A stretch of 64,000 nucleotides of DNA from contig NZ_CP031727.1 in the NCBI RefSeq assembly GCF_008806955.1, positions 4,168,001 through 4,232,000 of the forward strand. The letters are read 5' to 3'. A model generated the notes under the pieces. That model was given only the letters and a program-made list of their open reading frames with translations, was not told the origin of the DNA and ran no database searches. This DNA comes from Cellvibrio sp. KY-YJ-3 (lineage in GTDB: Bacteria > Pseudomonadota > Gammaproteobacteria > Pseudomonadales > Cellvibrionaceae). Made by a program: the position numbers and the translations under genes. This document shows positions 9,034 through 19,357 of the stretch, piece by piece; position 1 is the first letter of the stretch, and every line of letters starts with the position of its first letter.

Positions 9034-9127
9034 ACTATAGAAATGTCAGATGACAATTAGATGACAATCCAAATAACAATTCAATTGGCAATCTGCATGA
9101 AAGTCCAAATGAAAGCACAGTTGAAAC
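9034..9127 (-). promoter_or_regulatory. PhoB-dependent promoter with tandem Pho boxes
   Basis: Read on the minus strand, the core is TTGTCAT-CTAA-TTGTCAT (9067-9050), a 7-4-7 Pho box, then exactly 10 bases, then a -10 TATAGT (9039-9034), the layout of E. coli phoA. Upstream the half-site motif repeats with 12-base period (units starting on the plus strand at 9061, 9073, 9085, 9097, 9109, 9121), increasingly degenerate (TTGTTAT, TTGCCAA, CTTTCAT, CTTTCAT, GTTTCAA). The start codon of the PstS-OmpA gene is about 24 bases beyond the predicted start of transcription. Confidence 0.85.
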
Positions 9128-9152
9128 TCCGCAGGAATTCAACGCCGGTTTA

Positions 9153-10376
9153 TTATTTTGACTCGTGTTGACGGCGCAATTGTGTCAAACCGGTTTTAAT
9201 CCAGCTGAGCAAATCGTCGGCATAGAGCGGTTTGGAAAAATAAAAACCCTGTACTAAATCCACACCAAGTTCGACAATAATTTGAAAATCCTCTTGTGTT
9301 TCTACCCCCTCTGCCACAGTCGTGAGGTTGAGGTTTTTGGCCAGTTCCACGGTGCTGGAAAAAATGGTTTTCTGCTGTGGTCGCGCCGCAGCACGATGCA
9401 CCAAGGAGCGATCAATTTTTAATTCTGTCGCCGGTACCCGCGATAATTGTTGGGCGTTGGCAAAGCCGGTACCGTAATCATCAATCGCGATATGGAAACC
9501 TTTCAAGCGCAGCCGTGCGAGAGTGCGAATTGCACTGGCTAATTCCCCCAGCAATGCATTCTCGGTGATTTCAAAAGTCACTTCATTAAACGGCACTTCG
9601 TATTCATCGGCCATGGCGCAGAGCCAATCCACAATATCGATATCTGCTAGCGACAAGGGTGATAAATTAAATGCGAGATTAAACCGCAAACCATATTGCT
9701 GCCAGGTGCGTTTATGTTTAAACGCCTGCTCCAATAAATTGCGGGTCAGCGGGTCAATTAACCCATGGCGTTCCGCGAGCGGAATAAATACCCCCGGCGA
9801 GATCATGCCTTTTGTTGGGTGACGCCAGCGCGCCAGCGCCTCTACACCGCGCAACAACAAGCCCTGCACCGTTAATTTGGGCTGAAACGCCAAAGTCATT
9901 TCACCGTTGGTTAGAGCCGCACTCAATTCAACAGCTGTCACTTCTTGTTCGACATGATGCACTTGTTGCTGCGCCAGTTTCGCGTCGTGAATAAAGCGCA
10001 ACAGGCTGCACTCCAGAGCATCGGGTAACAGCGGTTTTTGAAAAGTGCCCAATACATGCAAGCCATCGGCTTCCGCCATGGTACCAACACTGGAAATTAA
10101 AATCGGATCTTTGGCACTGAGAATAATCACACTGGTCGTCAATTTTTTTTGCGCGATGGAGCGAATTAATTCCACACCATCCATCACCGGCATTTCCAAA
10201 TCAACCAGCACCACATCGATCTTGCGGGCCTCCAACGCTTGCAGTGCATCTACACCATTGGTGGCGCCATGCAAATCAGTAACACCCAAATCACGGCATA
10301 AATCCTGTGCGTACTGACGCTGCGTAATGCTGTCGTCAGTAACCAACACACTCAATTCCTGAATAGTGGATTTCAC
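9153..10376 (-). CDS. Response regulator with EAL (c-di-GMP phosphodiesterase) domain
   Basis: 407 residues. Residues 8-130 are a receiver domain: acidic pair DD, phospho-Asp in [12 protein letters not shown] and Lys in FQKP. Residues 150-400 are an EAL domain with the expected catalytic set: [37 protein letters not shown] and VQGFYFSKP, so hydrolysis of c-di-GMP to pGpG is predicted. The layout is that of PvrR/VieA-type regulators. Start GTG at 10376 overlaps the cheB stop (GTGA), so the two are translationally coupled. It is the last gene of the chemotaxis operon, which makes phosphorylation by the local CheA plausible. Confidence 0.93.
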   Translation of the reverse strand: MKSTIQELSVLVTDDSITQRQYAQDLCRDLGVTDLHGATNGVDALQALEARKIDVVLVDLEMPVMDGVELIRSIAQKKLTTSVIILSAKDPILISSVGTMAEADGLHVLGTFQKPLLPDALECSLLRFIHDAKLAQQQVHHVEQEVTAVELSAALTNGEMTLAFQPKLTVQGLLLRGVEALARWRHPTKGMISPGVFIPLAERHGLIDPLTRNLLEQAFKHKRTWQQYGLRFNLAFNLSPLSLADIDIVDWLCAMADEYEVPFNEVTFEITENALLGELASAIRTLARLRLKGFHIAIDDYGTGFANAQQLSRVPATELKIDRSLVHRAAARPQQKTIFSSTVELAKNLNLTTVAEGVETQEDFQIIVELGVDLVQGFYFSKPLYADDLLSWIKTGLTQLRRQHESK

Positions 10377-11416
10377 ACTCTACCTCCCAACACTGCAGGA
10401 ATTTGTGCGAGCGACATAACCTCTTTCGCTGCCCCAAGATTAATCGCCTCTTTAGGCATTCCGAATACGACGCAGGAAGCTTCATCCTGTGCGATTGTAC
10501 GGCAGCCCGCCTGCCGCATTTCCAGTAACCCGCGCGCACCGTCATCCCCCATACCGGTGAGAATAATGCCCATGGCATTGCGCCCCGCTGCGCGTGCTGC
10601 CGAGCGAAATAATACATCCACGGAAGGACAATGGCGGTTCACACTCGGGCCGCGAAATACTTTTGCAATATATTGGGCGCCGGAGCGCTGCACTTCCAAA
10701 TGGTGACCTCCAGGCGCGATAAGCACACGTCCGGGAATTAAGCGATCTCCGGACTCTGCCTCTTTAATATCTACCTCGCATAAACCGTCCAGCCGTTTGG
10801 CAAAAGCGGCGGTGAATTTTTCCGGCATGTGTTGCACCACGGCAATACCGGGGCAAGTGCGGGGAATTTTGGCAAGAATTTGTTCCAGCGCCTGAGTGCC
10901 GCCGGTGGAAGTACCTATGACAATAATACTGTCAGTAGTGGCAGTCATCGCCACCAAATCCACCGCTGGAGAAGCAGCCAGGGGTTTGGACGGTGCACTG
11001 CTTCCGCGCCGCGCCACATGGGCTCCCGCGGCACCACGCACGGTTTGCCAGAGTAGATTTTTAGCATCCAGCAAAAAATCTTTCACGCCCAGTTGCGGTT
11101 TGGTAATGATGTCAATGGCACCCGCAGAGAGCGCCTGCAAGGACAGCTCCGCACCTTTTTCAGCAAGCGAGGAACAGATAATGACGGGTGTTGGCTGCTC
11201 ACTCATAATGCGCCGCAAGAACGTCAGGCCATCCATGCGTGGCATTTCTATATCGAGCACAATCACATCGGGCCATTTTTTTTGCATTTGCTGCTGTGCA
11301 AAAATCGGATCTGACGCGGTGGCATAGACATTAATATCCGGCGCCTCATTGAGCACTGCCGTCAATACCTGACGCACCACAGCCGAATCATCGACGACCA
11401 ACACATCAATAGTCAT
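10373..11416 (-). CDS. cheB: Chemotaxis response regulator / protein-glutamate methylesterase CheB
   Basis: 347 residues, normal CheB length. N-terminal receiver with [10 protein letters not shown] and phospho-Asp in [12 protein letters not shown]-terminal methylesterase with catalytic Ser in [11 protein letters not shown], His in VVQHMP and Asp in [11 protein letters not shown]. It removes methyl groups from chemoreceptor glutamates and deamidates glutamines when phosphorylated by CheA. It overlaps the downstream EAL regulator by four bases and lies 95 bases after cheD. Confidence 0.96.
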   Translation of the reverse strand: MTIDVLVVDDSAVVRQVLTAVLNEAPDINVYATASDPIFAQQQMQKKWPDVIVLDIEMPRMDGLTFLRRIMSEQPTPVIICSSLAEKGAELSLQALSAGAIDIITKPQLGVKDFLLDAKNLLWQTVRGAAGAHVARRGSSAPSKPLAASPAVDLVAMTATTDSIIVIGTSTGGTQALEQILAKIPRTCPGIAVVQHMPEKFTAAFAKRLDGLCEVDIKEAESGDRLIPGRVLIAPGGHHLEVQRSGAQYIAKVFRGPSVNRHCPSVDVLFRSAARAAGRNAMGIILTGMGDDGARGLLEMRQAGCRTIAQDEASCVVFGMPKEAINLGAAKEVMSLAQIPAVLGGRV

Positions 11417-11511
11417 AGCAAGTTAGTATTCCACAGCAGTGAGAAGGCAAGCCGAAACGCATCATTTGATTGCTCACTAAGTATTGTCGATAGCGACCTG
11501 ATTACAAGATT

Positions 11512-12012
11512 TCAGCCGTTATTCATTTCGTAGTGTTTTACATGAATTTCGCCCGTTGCGATTACCAGGGTTAGCGAGCGGGATATAGCACCACCTACAT
11601 CCACCCTGTAAGGTTGTAAACGTTCTTTAACCAGCCATTGACGCGCGTAGGCAATATTGTCAAAACCAATCGAGGTGGTGCCGCTGTAGGAAAACATATC
11701 GCCGCCACCAAATACCGCAATATGAAATTCCTTTAGCTCCCCATAGCGCAACATCGCGGCTTTCATCGCCCCCAGAGCGTTATCGGCATAGCGCCCATCC
11801 GAAAGGGCGCGCAGTTGGTTGTCAGGGATGATGCGGTCATAGGGTGATGCAGGCAATAAATAATGGCAGAGCCCACCAATTTTTAATTCCGGGTGCCAGG
11901 CGGTAAGAGCCACGCAGGAACCCAACAAGGTGTGCAAGCGCGCATAGTCCGCGCCAAAATACCACTCCCCCGGATGGATCGAATACAACTCCTGGCTCTG
12001 CGGAATAGTCAT
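11512..12012 (-). CDS. cheD: Chemoreceptor glutamine deamidase CheD
   Basis: 166 residues. Recognised by LLGSCVALTAWHP with the catalytic cysteine and GGLCHYLLP with the catalytic histidine, plus VAVFGGGDMF-like text (HIAVFGGGDMFS) and VDVGGAISRSLTL near the C-terminus. CheD converts receptor glutamines to methylatable glutamates and in some species acts with CheC, which is absent here. The gene starts 4 bases after the cheR stop. A cheR-cheD-cheB order is the one I recall in the Pseudomonas aeruginosa Che2 cluster. Confidence 0.94.
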   Translation of the reverse strand: MTIPQSQELYSIHPGEWYFGADYARLHTLLGSCVALTAWHPELKIGGLCHYLLPASPYDRIIPDNQLRALSDGRYADNALGAMKAAMLRYGELKEFHIAVFGGGDMFSYSGTTSIGFDNIAYARQWLVKERLQPYRVDVGGAISRSLTLVIATGEIHVKHYEMNNG

Positions 12013-12016
12013 AGGC

Positions 12017-12838
12017 TCACCGCGCCGACAAACGATAAATAGCGGGTTTTACCGGTATAAAACGCGAGCTGATTCCATGCAAGCTTTCAGAGTGCCCCAC
12101 AAATAAAATCCCATTGGGTTTTAAGGTGGATGCAATACGCTCCAATATTTTGGTTTTATTTTCATTCTCAAAATAGATCAACACGTTGCGCAGGAATACC
12201 AAATCAAACTGGCCCAAATCCGGAAAATCTTCATGTAGGTTCAGCGTGAAAAATTGCACTGACTGACGCAGCTCCGCGTTCACCCGTGTATTCCCCTCCT
12301 GTGAGCCAACGCCTTTGCGGCAGAAACGGCGTAAATAGTCGGGGGGGATATTTTTAATACGCATCTCGGGGTAAATACCCACTTTTGCCTGCTCAATCAC
12401 TTTGCGGTTCACATCCGAACAGAGCAACTCCCAAGTAGTCGGGCAGCGATCAGTAAGCAGCATAGCAATACTATAAGGCTCTTCTCCCGTGGACGCCGCC
12501 GCGCTCCAGACACGAAAATTACTGCCGGCTTTTACACCCGGTAAAATGTCATCGCGCAAATAATCAAAATGTTTCTGTTCGCGAAAAAAATAAGTCTCGT
12601 TGGTAGTAATCAATTCAAGGGCGAGATTCAACTCACCCTTGCCCTGCGGGCTTTGGATATAACGATAATATTCATCAAAACCTTTGATGTCACAGGCAAT
12701 CAAGCGTTTCCACAGGCGATTACTTAACAGTGCTTTTTTTTGCGGCGGCAAAAAAATTCCCAATTTGTTTTCAATCAACTGCTGAAACAATTGAAATTCG
12801 CGATCAGTCGGAATCACACTCGACATATCAGTTGTCAT
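12017..12838 (-). CDS. cheR: Chemotaxis protein methyltransferase CheR
   Basis: S-adenosylmethionine-dependent methyltransferase for receptor glutamates. The N-terminal helical domain has KLGIFLPPQKKALLSNRL; the catalytic domain has TTNETYFFRE, the SAM-binding WSAAASTGEEPYSIAM, LCSDVNRKVIEQAKVGIYP and FLRNVLIYF. The start is uncertain: I take the ATG at 12838 (273 residues), but the frame is open to a TTG at 12856 that abuts the stop of the upstream receptor gene. No TPR extension. Gene order implies it methylates the two receptors encoded just upstream, which share an acidic-aromatic tail. Confidence 0.95.
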   Translation of the reverse strand: MTTDMSSVIPTDREFQLFQQLIENKLGIFLPPQKKALLSNRLWKRLIACDIKGFDEYYRYIQSPQGKGELNLALELITTNETYFFREQKHFDYLRDDILPGVKAGSNFRVWSAAASTGEEPYSIAMLLTDRCPTTWELLCSDVNRKVIEQAKVGIYPEMRIKNIPPDYLRRFCRKGVGSQEGNTRVNAELRQSVQFFTLNLHEDFPDLGQFDLVFLRNVLIYFENENKTKILERIASTLKPNGILFVGHSESLHGISSRFIPVKPAIYRLSAR

Positions 12839-12856
12839 AACACAGCACTCAGGCAA

Positions 12857-14491
12857 TTAGGTGTAGCGAACAAAATCCTTATCAAGTTCATCATCACTTA
12901 GTGTTTTATTCGGTGCGGACTTGCGTGGTTTTACTGCTGGTTGGCTGGGTGCCGGCTGCGGGCGAAAATGGCGCTGGCTATTTCTATGGTTATCCGCATT
13001 ACTCAAGGTGAAATAGCTAACCGATTCTTGCAGGCGCATAGCTTGTGAACTGAGTTCCTCCGAGGTTGAACTTAATTCCTCAGCCGCCGCCGCATTTTGC
13101 TGCATGGTTTGGCTGACTTGCCCAATCGCCGCATTAATTTGATTGACACCCGCCGATTGTTCAGTGGATGCCGCTGCAATTTCCTGCACCAGATCTGCGG
13201 TTTTGCGAATACTCGGCACCATATCTTGCAAGAGCTTACCGGCAGTATCGGCTTTATTAACCGTTTCGCCCGCGAGTGAGCCAATCTCCTGCGCCGCCAC
13301 CTGACTGCGCTCCGCCAATTTACGTACTTCCGACGCAACTACCGCAAAACCGCGCCCATGTTCACCGGCACGCCCCGCTTCAATCGCCGCATTGAGCGCC
13401 AACAAATTCGTTTGATAAGCGATGTCATCAATCACACTGATCCGCTCTGCAATTTTGCGCATTGCATCAACAGTACTGGACACTGCTGCACCGCCCGTTG
13501 CAGCATCCGCCGCTGCCTTTTGTGCCATGCCATCGGTCACACTGGCATTTTCATTATTTTGGATAATAGACGCTGACATTTCCTCCATAGAGGCAGAGGT
13601 TTCTTCCACACTGGCTGCTTGCACTGAAGCGCCTTTTGCCAAAGATTGTGCGGTTGCATTCACCTCTTCCGAGGCGGAGGCCAATGCATCGGCCGAGCTG
13701 CGCACTTCACTCAATACTTGTGACAAGGTGTTGGACATTTCACGAATCGCCGCGAGCATACTGGTGCTATCGCCTGGTTTAACATTGATTTGTTGGGTGA
13801 GATCGCCACTGGAAATACGTGCAACAACTGCAGCCGCGTAGTGTGGCTCACCGCCGAGCTGACGCAACAAACTGCGTGTAATAAAAAAGCCAATCAGTGC
13901 AATTGCTACCAAAGTGATGACGGCAATAACAATCGAAAACACTCGCGCATCACCCATAGTTTCCAAAGCAGTATTTTTAGCACTTTTCGCAATTTCTTGA
14001 TTGTGTAACGCCTGGTTATCCACTGCAACGGAGGCAGCCAGAGCATCGTCTTTAGCAACCTCTACCAAATCGCGTGCGAGATCAAACTGATTGTTTTTTG
14101 ATGCTGCTAAAATTGGTGGAATGTGCGTCAAATAAATATCAAAACGTTTTATCCCCTCAGCAAGTAATTCACGATCTTTATCATCTGAAATTGCAGATTC
14201 ATAATCCTTAAAACCTGCCTTCACTGCCGCAATCGCTTTATTGATATCCTCTTCCAACTTGGGGATCTCAGCTGGTTTGGTATTCAGGATAAAACGATTT
14301 AAACGGATTCTTACCCGATAAACATTGTTCTGGATATTCGCTAGCAGAATCAAACTCGGCACAACGTTTTCATTGGTATAGTTAGTTTGATTAAATACCG
14401 AATTCATCTGCACCTGGGATGAGCCTGCGAGGATAATAATACCCAGCAACGCAGTGGCAACCAGCAGCAACATTTTTTTGGCGACGGTCAT
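12857..14491 (-). CDS. Methyl-accepting chemotaxis protein with conserved C-terminal tail (first of pair)
   Basis: 544 residues. The ATG at 14491 is chosen because GGAG lies 6 bases before it. TM1 about 5-27, a periplasmic four-helix-type sensor about 28-190, TM2 about 192-212, HAMP with [22 protein letters not shown], and the signalling domain with [20 protein letters not shown]. After the last coiled coil comes a proline- and basic-rich linker and the terminal tail [12 protein letters not shown], nearly the same as that of the next receptor. It is embedded in the che operon between a second receptor gene and cheR, so it very likely signals through the local CheA/CheW. Confidence 0.94.
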   Translation of the reverse strand: MTVAKKMLLLVATALLGIIILAGSSQVQMNSVFNQTNYTNENVVPSLILLANIQNNVYRVRIRLNRFILNTKPAEIPKLEEDINKAIAAVKAGFKDYESAISDDKDRELLAEGIKRFDIYLTHIPPILAASKNNQFDLARDLVEVAKDDALAASVAVDNQALHNQEIAKSAKNTALETMGDARVFSIVIAVITLVAIALIGFFITRSLLRQLGGEPHYAAAVVARISSGDLTQQINVKPGDSTSMLAAIREMSNTLSQVLSEVRSSADALASASEEVNATAQSLAKGASVQAASVEETSASMEEMSASIIQNNENASVTDGMAQKAAADAATGGAAVSSTVDAMRKIAERISVIDDIAYQTNLLALNAAIEAGRAGEHGRGFAVVASEVRKLAERSQVAAQEIGSLAGETVNKADTAGKLLQDMVPSIRKTADLVQEIAAASTEQSAGVNQINAAIGQVSQTMQQNAAAAEELSSTSEELSSQAMRLQESVSYFTLSNADNHRNSQRHFRPQPAPSQPAVKPRKSAPNKTLSDDELDKDFVRYT

Positions 14492-14581
14492 TTTTGACTC
14501 CATTAAGTCCATTAATTACAACACTGTAAATTTGCTATTTCAGCCGTTTAAATTGGCTATTTACCTGAAACTTCTATTGGT

Positions 14582-16240
14582 TTAATTAAAGCGTACAAAA
14601 TTTTTATCTACATCATCCGCCCCTGCAGCAAGATTTTTTTTATTCCGGCCAGAGTTGTTACCGCTACGCACTGGTATTTCAACCCGTGCTGCGCGCGTGT
14701 TGGCGTCGGCATGTAACTTGAAATAAGTCATGGATTCCTGCAATCGAATAGCTTGGGAACTCATTTCTTCCGACGTTGAACTCAACTCCTCTGAGGCCGC
14801 TGCGTTTTGTTGCAAGGTTTGACTCACCTGCCCTATAGCACCGTTGATTTGTGCAACACCGGTGTTTTGCTCAGCAGAGGCAGCGGCAATTTCCTGCACC
14901 AAGTCAGCGGTTTTGCGAATCGCTGGCACCATTTGATTCAGCATAGTGCCCGCGTTTTCCGCACGTTTTACGGTATCCAACGCCAGTGCACCAATCTCTT
15001 GTGCGGCAACCTGACTACGCTCCGCGAGTTTGCGCACTTCCGATGCGACTACCGCAAAACCGCGCCCGTGCTCACCGGCGCGTCCCGCTTCAATCGCTGC
15101 GTTCAAGGCCAACAAATTCGTTTGGTAAGCAATGTCGTCAATCACGCCGATGCGCTCTGCAATTTTTTGCATTGCCTGCACAGTATTCATTACTGCTTCG
15201 CCGCCCGATGCCGCATCGCGCGCGGCACTTTGCGCCATACCGTCGGTAATTTTTGCGTTTTCCGTATTTTGTGCGATGGACGCCGACATTTGCTCCATGG
15301 ACGCCGAGGTTTCTTCCACACTCGCCGCCTGCACCGAGGCGCCTTTCGCGAGGGATTGCGCCGTCGCATTAACCTCTTCAGAGGCAGAGGAAAGTGCGTC
15401 CGCCGAACTGCGAACTTCGCTAATAATCTCTGCCAATTGTTTGCGCATATTTGCGACACTGGCCAGCAGGGATGTTTGGTCGCCCGGCTTTAAGGTTATA
15501 TCCAAATCCAAATAACCTTCGGCAACTTGCGACACAATGCCAGCGGTATAGGCAGGCTCACCACCCAAGGTGCGGAACATATCGCGAAAAATAAAGGTCA
15601 TCACTGCAATAATAATTACTGACGCAAGCACGCAAATGAGCGCGAGCAAATTGACGGTCGCGCGGTAAACCTCTCCGGTTTTTTGATCTGACTCAACGAG
15701 GTACTTGGAAAAGCCCGCCGAGGTCGCCGCCGATAACTCCTCCATTTGACGGCTGGTTTCACGATCCATACCACTCACTAATTTATCTACCACTTTTCCA
15801 GCTTCAGCATTTTCCTGATCAAATTTCTCCAGAGCAGCGCGATAATTTTTTCCCAACTGGCTGTGCTCAAGCACCAGCGCTTCTGCACTTTCCGTCGACA
15901 CACCCTCTTCTTTTTGCAGCGCAATTGCGGTTTTAAGCTGTTCCTGCACCACCGTTTCTGCTTTGGCAAAACCATCCACATAGCGCATAAACTGATCGGG
16001 ATTGTTGCCGCGAATTAAAATATTTTTCCATTCCTGTACCTGGGTTTTAAAACTGATAGCCGCCGCTTCAATTGCCGCTAAAATATCCGCGCGCCGCTGC
16101 ACATGCACCGCCGTCTCATCCACAATTGCATTGAACTGCCGCAACTGCATATAAGCAGAGAGGCCCAAGGTGCTCAGACCGAGTACGATGAGGGCGCTGA
16201 GCAGTAAAATTTTAAATTTCAAGCTGAGATTGTTTAGCAT
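14582..16240 (-). CDS. Methyl-accepting chemotaxis protein with conserved C-terminal tail (second of pair)
   Basis: 552 residues from the ATG at 16240, which has AAGG 8 bases upstream; the frame extends to a TTG at 16261. TM1 about 8-30, a long helical periplasmic domain, TM2 about 197-220, HAMP with [22 protein letters not shown], and the signalling domain with the standard tip [20 protein letters not shown]. From the end of the HAMP onwards it is very close to the neighbour at 12857-14491 (shared [29 protein letters not shown]), so the pair arose by duplication with a diverged sensor. It ends [11 protein letters not shown]. Lies 26 bases downstream of cheW. Confidence 0.94.
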   Translation of the reverse strand: MLNNLSLKFKILLLSALIVLGLSTLGLSAYMQLRQFNAIVDETAVHVQRRADILAAIEAAAISFKTQVQEWKNILIRGNNPDQFMRYVDGFAKAETVVQEQLKTAIALQKEEGVSTESAEALVLEHSQLGKNYRAALEKFDQENAEAGKVVDKLVSGMDRETSRQMEELSAATSAGFSKYLVESDQKTGEVYRATVNLLALICVLASVIIIAVMTFIFRDMFRTLGGEPAYTAGIVSQVAEGYLDLDITLKPGDQTSLLASVANMRKQLAEIISEVRSSADALSSASEEVNATAQSLAKGASVQAASVEETSASMEQMSASIAQNTENAKITDGMAQSAARDAASGGEAVMNTVQAMQKIAERIGVIDDIAYQTNLLALNAAIEAGRAGEHGRGFAVVASEVRKLAERSQVAAQEIGALALDTVKRAENAGTMLNQMVPAIRKTADLVQEIAAASAEQNTGVAQINGAIGQVSQTLQQNAAASEELSSTSEEMSSQAIRLQESMTYFKLHADANTRAARVEIPVRSGNNSGRNKKNLAAGADDVDKNFVRFN

Positions 16241-16266
16241 ATTAATCGCCTTAAATAGCAATGAAC

Positions 16267-16776
16267 TTACTGCAGCTGCGCCTCAACCAAATGCGCCAGC
16301 TCACGAATGGAAAGCGCACTATTTGCATCCAGCAGCACAATAAATTCATCGTCACGTTTGGCGATTCCCTGAATAAAATCAGCACGAATATTGGCACCAA
16401 ATGATGGGGCGTCCTCGATGTTTTCGTCGTCCATTTCAATCACTTCACTGACCGCATCGGCCAGCAAACCCAGCACATGGTTCTGGTCATTATTTTCCAG
16501 CTCCACCACAATAATGCAGGTGCGTTTTTGCACTTCAATCGGTTTGCGGCCCAAACGCACCGCCAAATCAATTACCGGCACCACTTCACCGCGCAGATTA
16601 ATTACACCGCGCAAAAAATTGGGCATAAGTGGCACTTCGGTAATACCGCTGTATTCAATAATTTCCCGGGTTTGCGATAACTCCAAACCGTAGTGTTCAT
16701 GGCCAATATTGAAGGTGAGATATTGTTTAATCACTTCCGGCGCCTGATTTTTTTTTGCTTTACCTGGCTGATTCAT
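16267..16776 (-). CDS. cheW: Chemotaxis adaptor CheW
   Basis: 169 residues, a single CheW (SH3-like pair) domain that couples receptors to CheA. Key text: [43 protein letters not shown] (receptor/CheA-contact loop), [15 protein letters not shown]. It starts 2 bases after the cheA stop, so translation is coupled. It is the only cheW in the window. Confidence 0.95.
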   Translation of the reverse strand: MNQPGKAKKNQAPEVIKQYLTFNIGHEHYGLELSQTREIIEYSGITEVPLMPNFLRGVINLRGEVVPVIDLAVRLGRKPIEVQKRTCIIVVELENNDQNHVLGLLADAVSEVIEMDDENIEDAPSFGANIRADFIQGIAKRDDEFIVLLDANSALSIRELAHLVEAQLQ

Positions 16777-16778
16777 AG

Positions 16779-18980
16779 CTATTGCTCCTGCGCGGTTAGA
16801 GGAAGCGCGCTAGTACGTAAATGTTCCCGATTAATGGCGTAGCTGATGAGTTGTTGAATATCCAAAATCAGCGCCACGGCGCCAGTTCCCAACAGACTCG
16901 AACCACCAATACCTTTTAATGCTTGAAAGATGGGCCCCATGGGTTTCACCACAGTTTGAATTTCACCGTGCAGCTCATCCACAACTATGCCTGCACGTTT
17001 TTCACCAAACTGCACCACTACAATTTTTTCGCGCTCTGCACCTGAACCTTGCAGTGAAAATATTTCGCGCAAGCGAATATAAGGCACTTGTTCTCCGCGC
17101 AGGTTTACGCAGTTTTGGCCATGGGAGTGATTGAGTGAATTTAAATCCACACATTCGAGAATGGCGTTTTGCGGCACAATAAAATCGATGGTGCCCGCCA
17201 CCACATGGAAGCCATCAATAATTGCAAGCGTAAGCGGTAGGCGAATATTCAGGCTGGTGCCAACGCCCATTTCACTTTCAATTTCAACGCCACCTTGCAG
17301 CTCTTCAATGTTGCGCTTCACCACATCCATCCCCACACCGCGACCGGAAAGATTGGTCACTTGTTCGGCTGTGGATAAGCCGGGATGAAAAATTAATTGA
17401 AACAATTCCTGGCGACTTAAATGAACGCTTTCATCCAGAATGCCGTTGGCGATTGCTTTTTTGCGAATTTTTTCCACATCCAATCCACCACCATCATCGT
17501 GAATACCAATCACGATATGACCCGCATCGTGGCAAGCGGTGAGTTTAATAGTGCCTTGCGCCGGTTTACCGCGCGCTTCACGCACCGCAATGGATTCAAT
17601 ACCGTGATCCATGGCGTTGCGCACAATGTGCATGAGTGGATCATTCAGTTTTTCCACCATGGAGCGATCCAATTCGGTTTCCGCGCCCTCAATTTCCAAT
17701 TCAATTTCTTTGTTCAAGGACTTGGCGGTATCGCGCACTACGCGTTTAAATTTTTGGAAAGTATCACCTACCGGTACCATACGCAGGGTTAATGCCGCAT
17801 CGCGAATGGCTTCAGTAAAATTACCCATGGAGGTGACAGCCTCCACCAATGTGGGGTTGCCCATTTTGGAGGCAAGTAAATCAATACGTTGGCGATTAAT
17901 GACCAATTCGCCAATTAAATTAATCAGCGTATCCAGTCGTTCGGCGTCCACCCGAATAAAACGATTTTCCGGGTTGGTTTTTCGCTCGCTATTTTTCTTT
18001 TGTTTATCCAGTGCGGCACTGACAATTTCCGGCGCTACAGCCTCACCTTCAATCAGAATATCGCCGAGCATGCTCACAGCACTTTGGCTTTTGGCTTGCT
18101 GCTTTTGCATGGTCAATGCAGCGTCCAATTCCTGATAACTGATGGCGTGGCTTTTCACCAGAATTTCGCCCAAACGTTTGCTATCTTCCGGCAGGGATTT
18201 AATTAAATTTACGTAGGCATCAATGTTGCTGCGCGGCGGAATAATGGTTAGTTCGGAGTCATCGCGCACAAACATAAATGCGTCTTCAATTTGTTGCTGA
18301 CTTGCAGAACTCATTAACGCGATTTCAAAACCGAGGTAGAGTTGTTCGGGATCATAATGTTCGTAATCCGGCAAGTGATCGGTAATGGTAGTGATGTGGG
18401 TAATATCACCGAGGCTGGCGAGAAAACGCATAATGGACAATGGGTCCATGCCGTTGCGCAATAAATCCGGCCCAAAGCGCACCGATATATGCCAGCACTC
18501 CCGCTCGCTTTCACTCACTAGCGATTTAATATAATCCGCTTGCATGGCCGGTGTTGGGTCCGCCAGCGCTACACCCTTAACTGCTGTTTCATCCTCCAGC
18601 CAGGGTTGTAGCGAGCTTAATAGCGCCTGACCTTTAGCCAGGCACTCTTCATCATTACTGTGATCATGCATCGCATGTTCAATAAGCACCGCAATATGGT
18701 CGCGACATGGCAGCAGTATGCTGAGCAAATCACCGGTAACCAGAATTTTATTGTCGCGCGCGCGATCCAACACATTTTCTACTATGTGGGTAAAAGCCAC
18801 TATGTCATTCAACCCAAACAAACCCGCCGAACCTTTGATGGTATGTGCCGCGCGAAATATTTCGTTGATCGTTTCCGGATCAGTATCGCCCTCGTCCAGG
18901 CGCAGCAACGCTGCCTCCATGGAATTGAGTAAATCCTCTGCTTCGGCAAAAAAAGTTTGTAAAGCCGCATCGAGATTCAT
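16779..18980 (-). CDS. cheA: Chemotaxis histidine kinase CheA with MshEN-like repeats
   Basis: 733 residues, longer than E. coli CheA (654). P1 phosphotransfer domain 1-125 with His46 in AAHTIKGSAGLF. Residues about 160-248 form an alpha/beta domain (CWHISVRFGPDLL...) in the place of P2. Residues 269-327 hold two imperfect repeats of the form [RM]LGxILxxxxxxxxxxxxxALxxQ, which recall the MshEN c-di-GMP-binding motif. Dimerisation P3 starts about 343; P4 ATPase has HIVRNAMDHGIE (N box), DDGGGLD (G1) and SGRGVGMDVV (G2); P5 CheW-like domain follows to about 720. Start ATG has GGAG 5 bases upstream. It phosphorylates CheY, CheB and probably the operon's REC-EAL protein. Confidence 0.95.
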   Translation of the reverse strand: MNLDAALQTFFAEAEDLLNSMEAALLRLDEGDTDPETINEIFRAAHTIKGSAGLFGLNDIVAFTHIVENVLDRARDNKILVTGDLLSILLPCRDHIAVLIEHAMHDHSNDEECLAKGQALLSSLQPWLEDETAVKGVALADPTPAMQADYIKSLVSESERECWHISVRFGPDLLRNGMDPLSIMRFLASLGDITHITTITDHLPDYEHYDPEQLYLGFEIALMSSASQQQIEDAFMFVRDDSELTIIPPRSNIDAYVNLIKSLPEDSKRLGEILVKSHAISYQELDAALTMQKQQAKSQSAVSMLGDILIEGEAVAPEIVSAALDKQKKNSERKTNPENRFIRVDAERLDTLINLIGELVINRQRIDLLASKMGNPTLVEAVTSMGNFTEAIRDAALTLRMVPVGDTFQKFKRVVRDTAKSLNKEIELEIEGAETELDRSMVEKLNDPLMHIVRNAMDHGIESIAVREARGKPAQGTIKLTACHDAGHIVIGIHDDGGGLDVEKIRKKAIANGILDESVHLSRQELFQLIFHPGLSTAEQVTNLSGRGVGMDVVKRNIEELQGGVEIESEMGVGTSLNIRLPLTLAIIDGFHVVAGTIDFIVPQNAILECVDLNSLNHSHGQNCVNLRGEQVPYIRLREIFSLQGSGAEREKIVVVQFGEKRAGIVVDELHGEIQTVVKPMGPIFQALKGIGGSSLLGTGAVALILDIQQLISYAINREHLRTSALPLTAQEQ

Positions 18981-18991
18981 AACAACTCCAC

Positions 18992-19297
18992 TCAGGACTC
19001 AAGGGAAAAATGGGATGTGAGATCGAGCTTGGTTAATACCGCATCGACCATTTCATTGCTCTTTACGATAAATACCGTTTTATCCAGCTTTGCAAAAAAA
19101 ACCTTGGCAAATAATAAGAGCTGTACACCTGCCGTATCTATTTCACTGACGCTGTGCAAGTCGAACGCAATTTTATCGGTCAGGCGCTCATGGTCAGCAA
19201 AGAGCTCTTCTTTGCTTTCAGTGACGTGATAAATAGTGAGGTCGCCCTCAAATGAAAGCGTAGTGGTGTCCTTAGTTTTTTTGCGTGTAATTTTCAT
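18992..19297 (-). CDS. STAS-domain protein in che operon
   Basis: 101 residues, a single STAS domain (anti-sigma-factor-antagonist fold). Strand ATLSFEGDLTIYHV-like text (TTLSFEGDLTIYHVTESKEEL), and the conserved loop HSVSEIDTAGVQLLLFAKVF, in which Ser or Thr beside the Asp would be the usual phosphorylation position. It sits 11 bases upstream of cheA and 182 bases downstream of cheY. Such STAS proteins occur in several chemosensory operons of the CheD-containing type; the partner is not known. A role as a switch partner of the kinase complex is inference. Confidence 0.85.
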   Translation of the reverse strand: MKITRKKTKDTTTLSFEGDLTIYHVTESKEELFADHERLTDKIAFDLHSVSEIDTAGVQLLLFAKVFFAKLDKTVFIVKSNEMVDAVLTKLDLTSHFSLES

Positions 19298-19357
19298 CGT
19301 TATAATCCATCAAGGGTACATCGAATATATGCTCAACCAAGAAACTTCTGAATGATT

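Noticed and set aside
9050-9127. 12-base periodic array as a possible CRISPR or coding repeat
   Set aside because: Units are too short and spacers constant at 4-5 bases. The geometry relative to the -10 box fits Pho boxes instead.
14807-15493. 228-residue plus-strand ORF inside a chemoreceptor gene
   Set aside because: Antisense shadow of the repetitive signalling domain, with Cys/Arg-rich meaningless composition.
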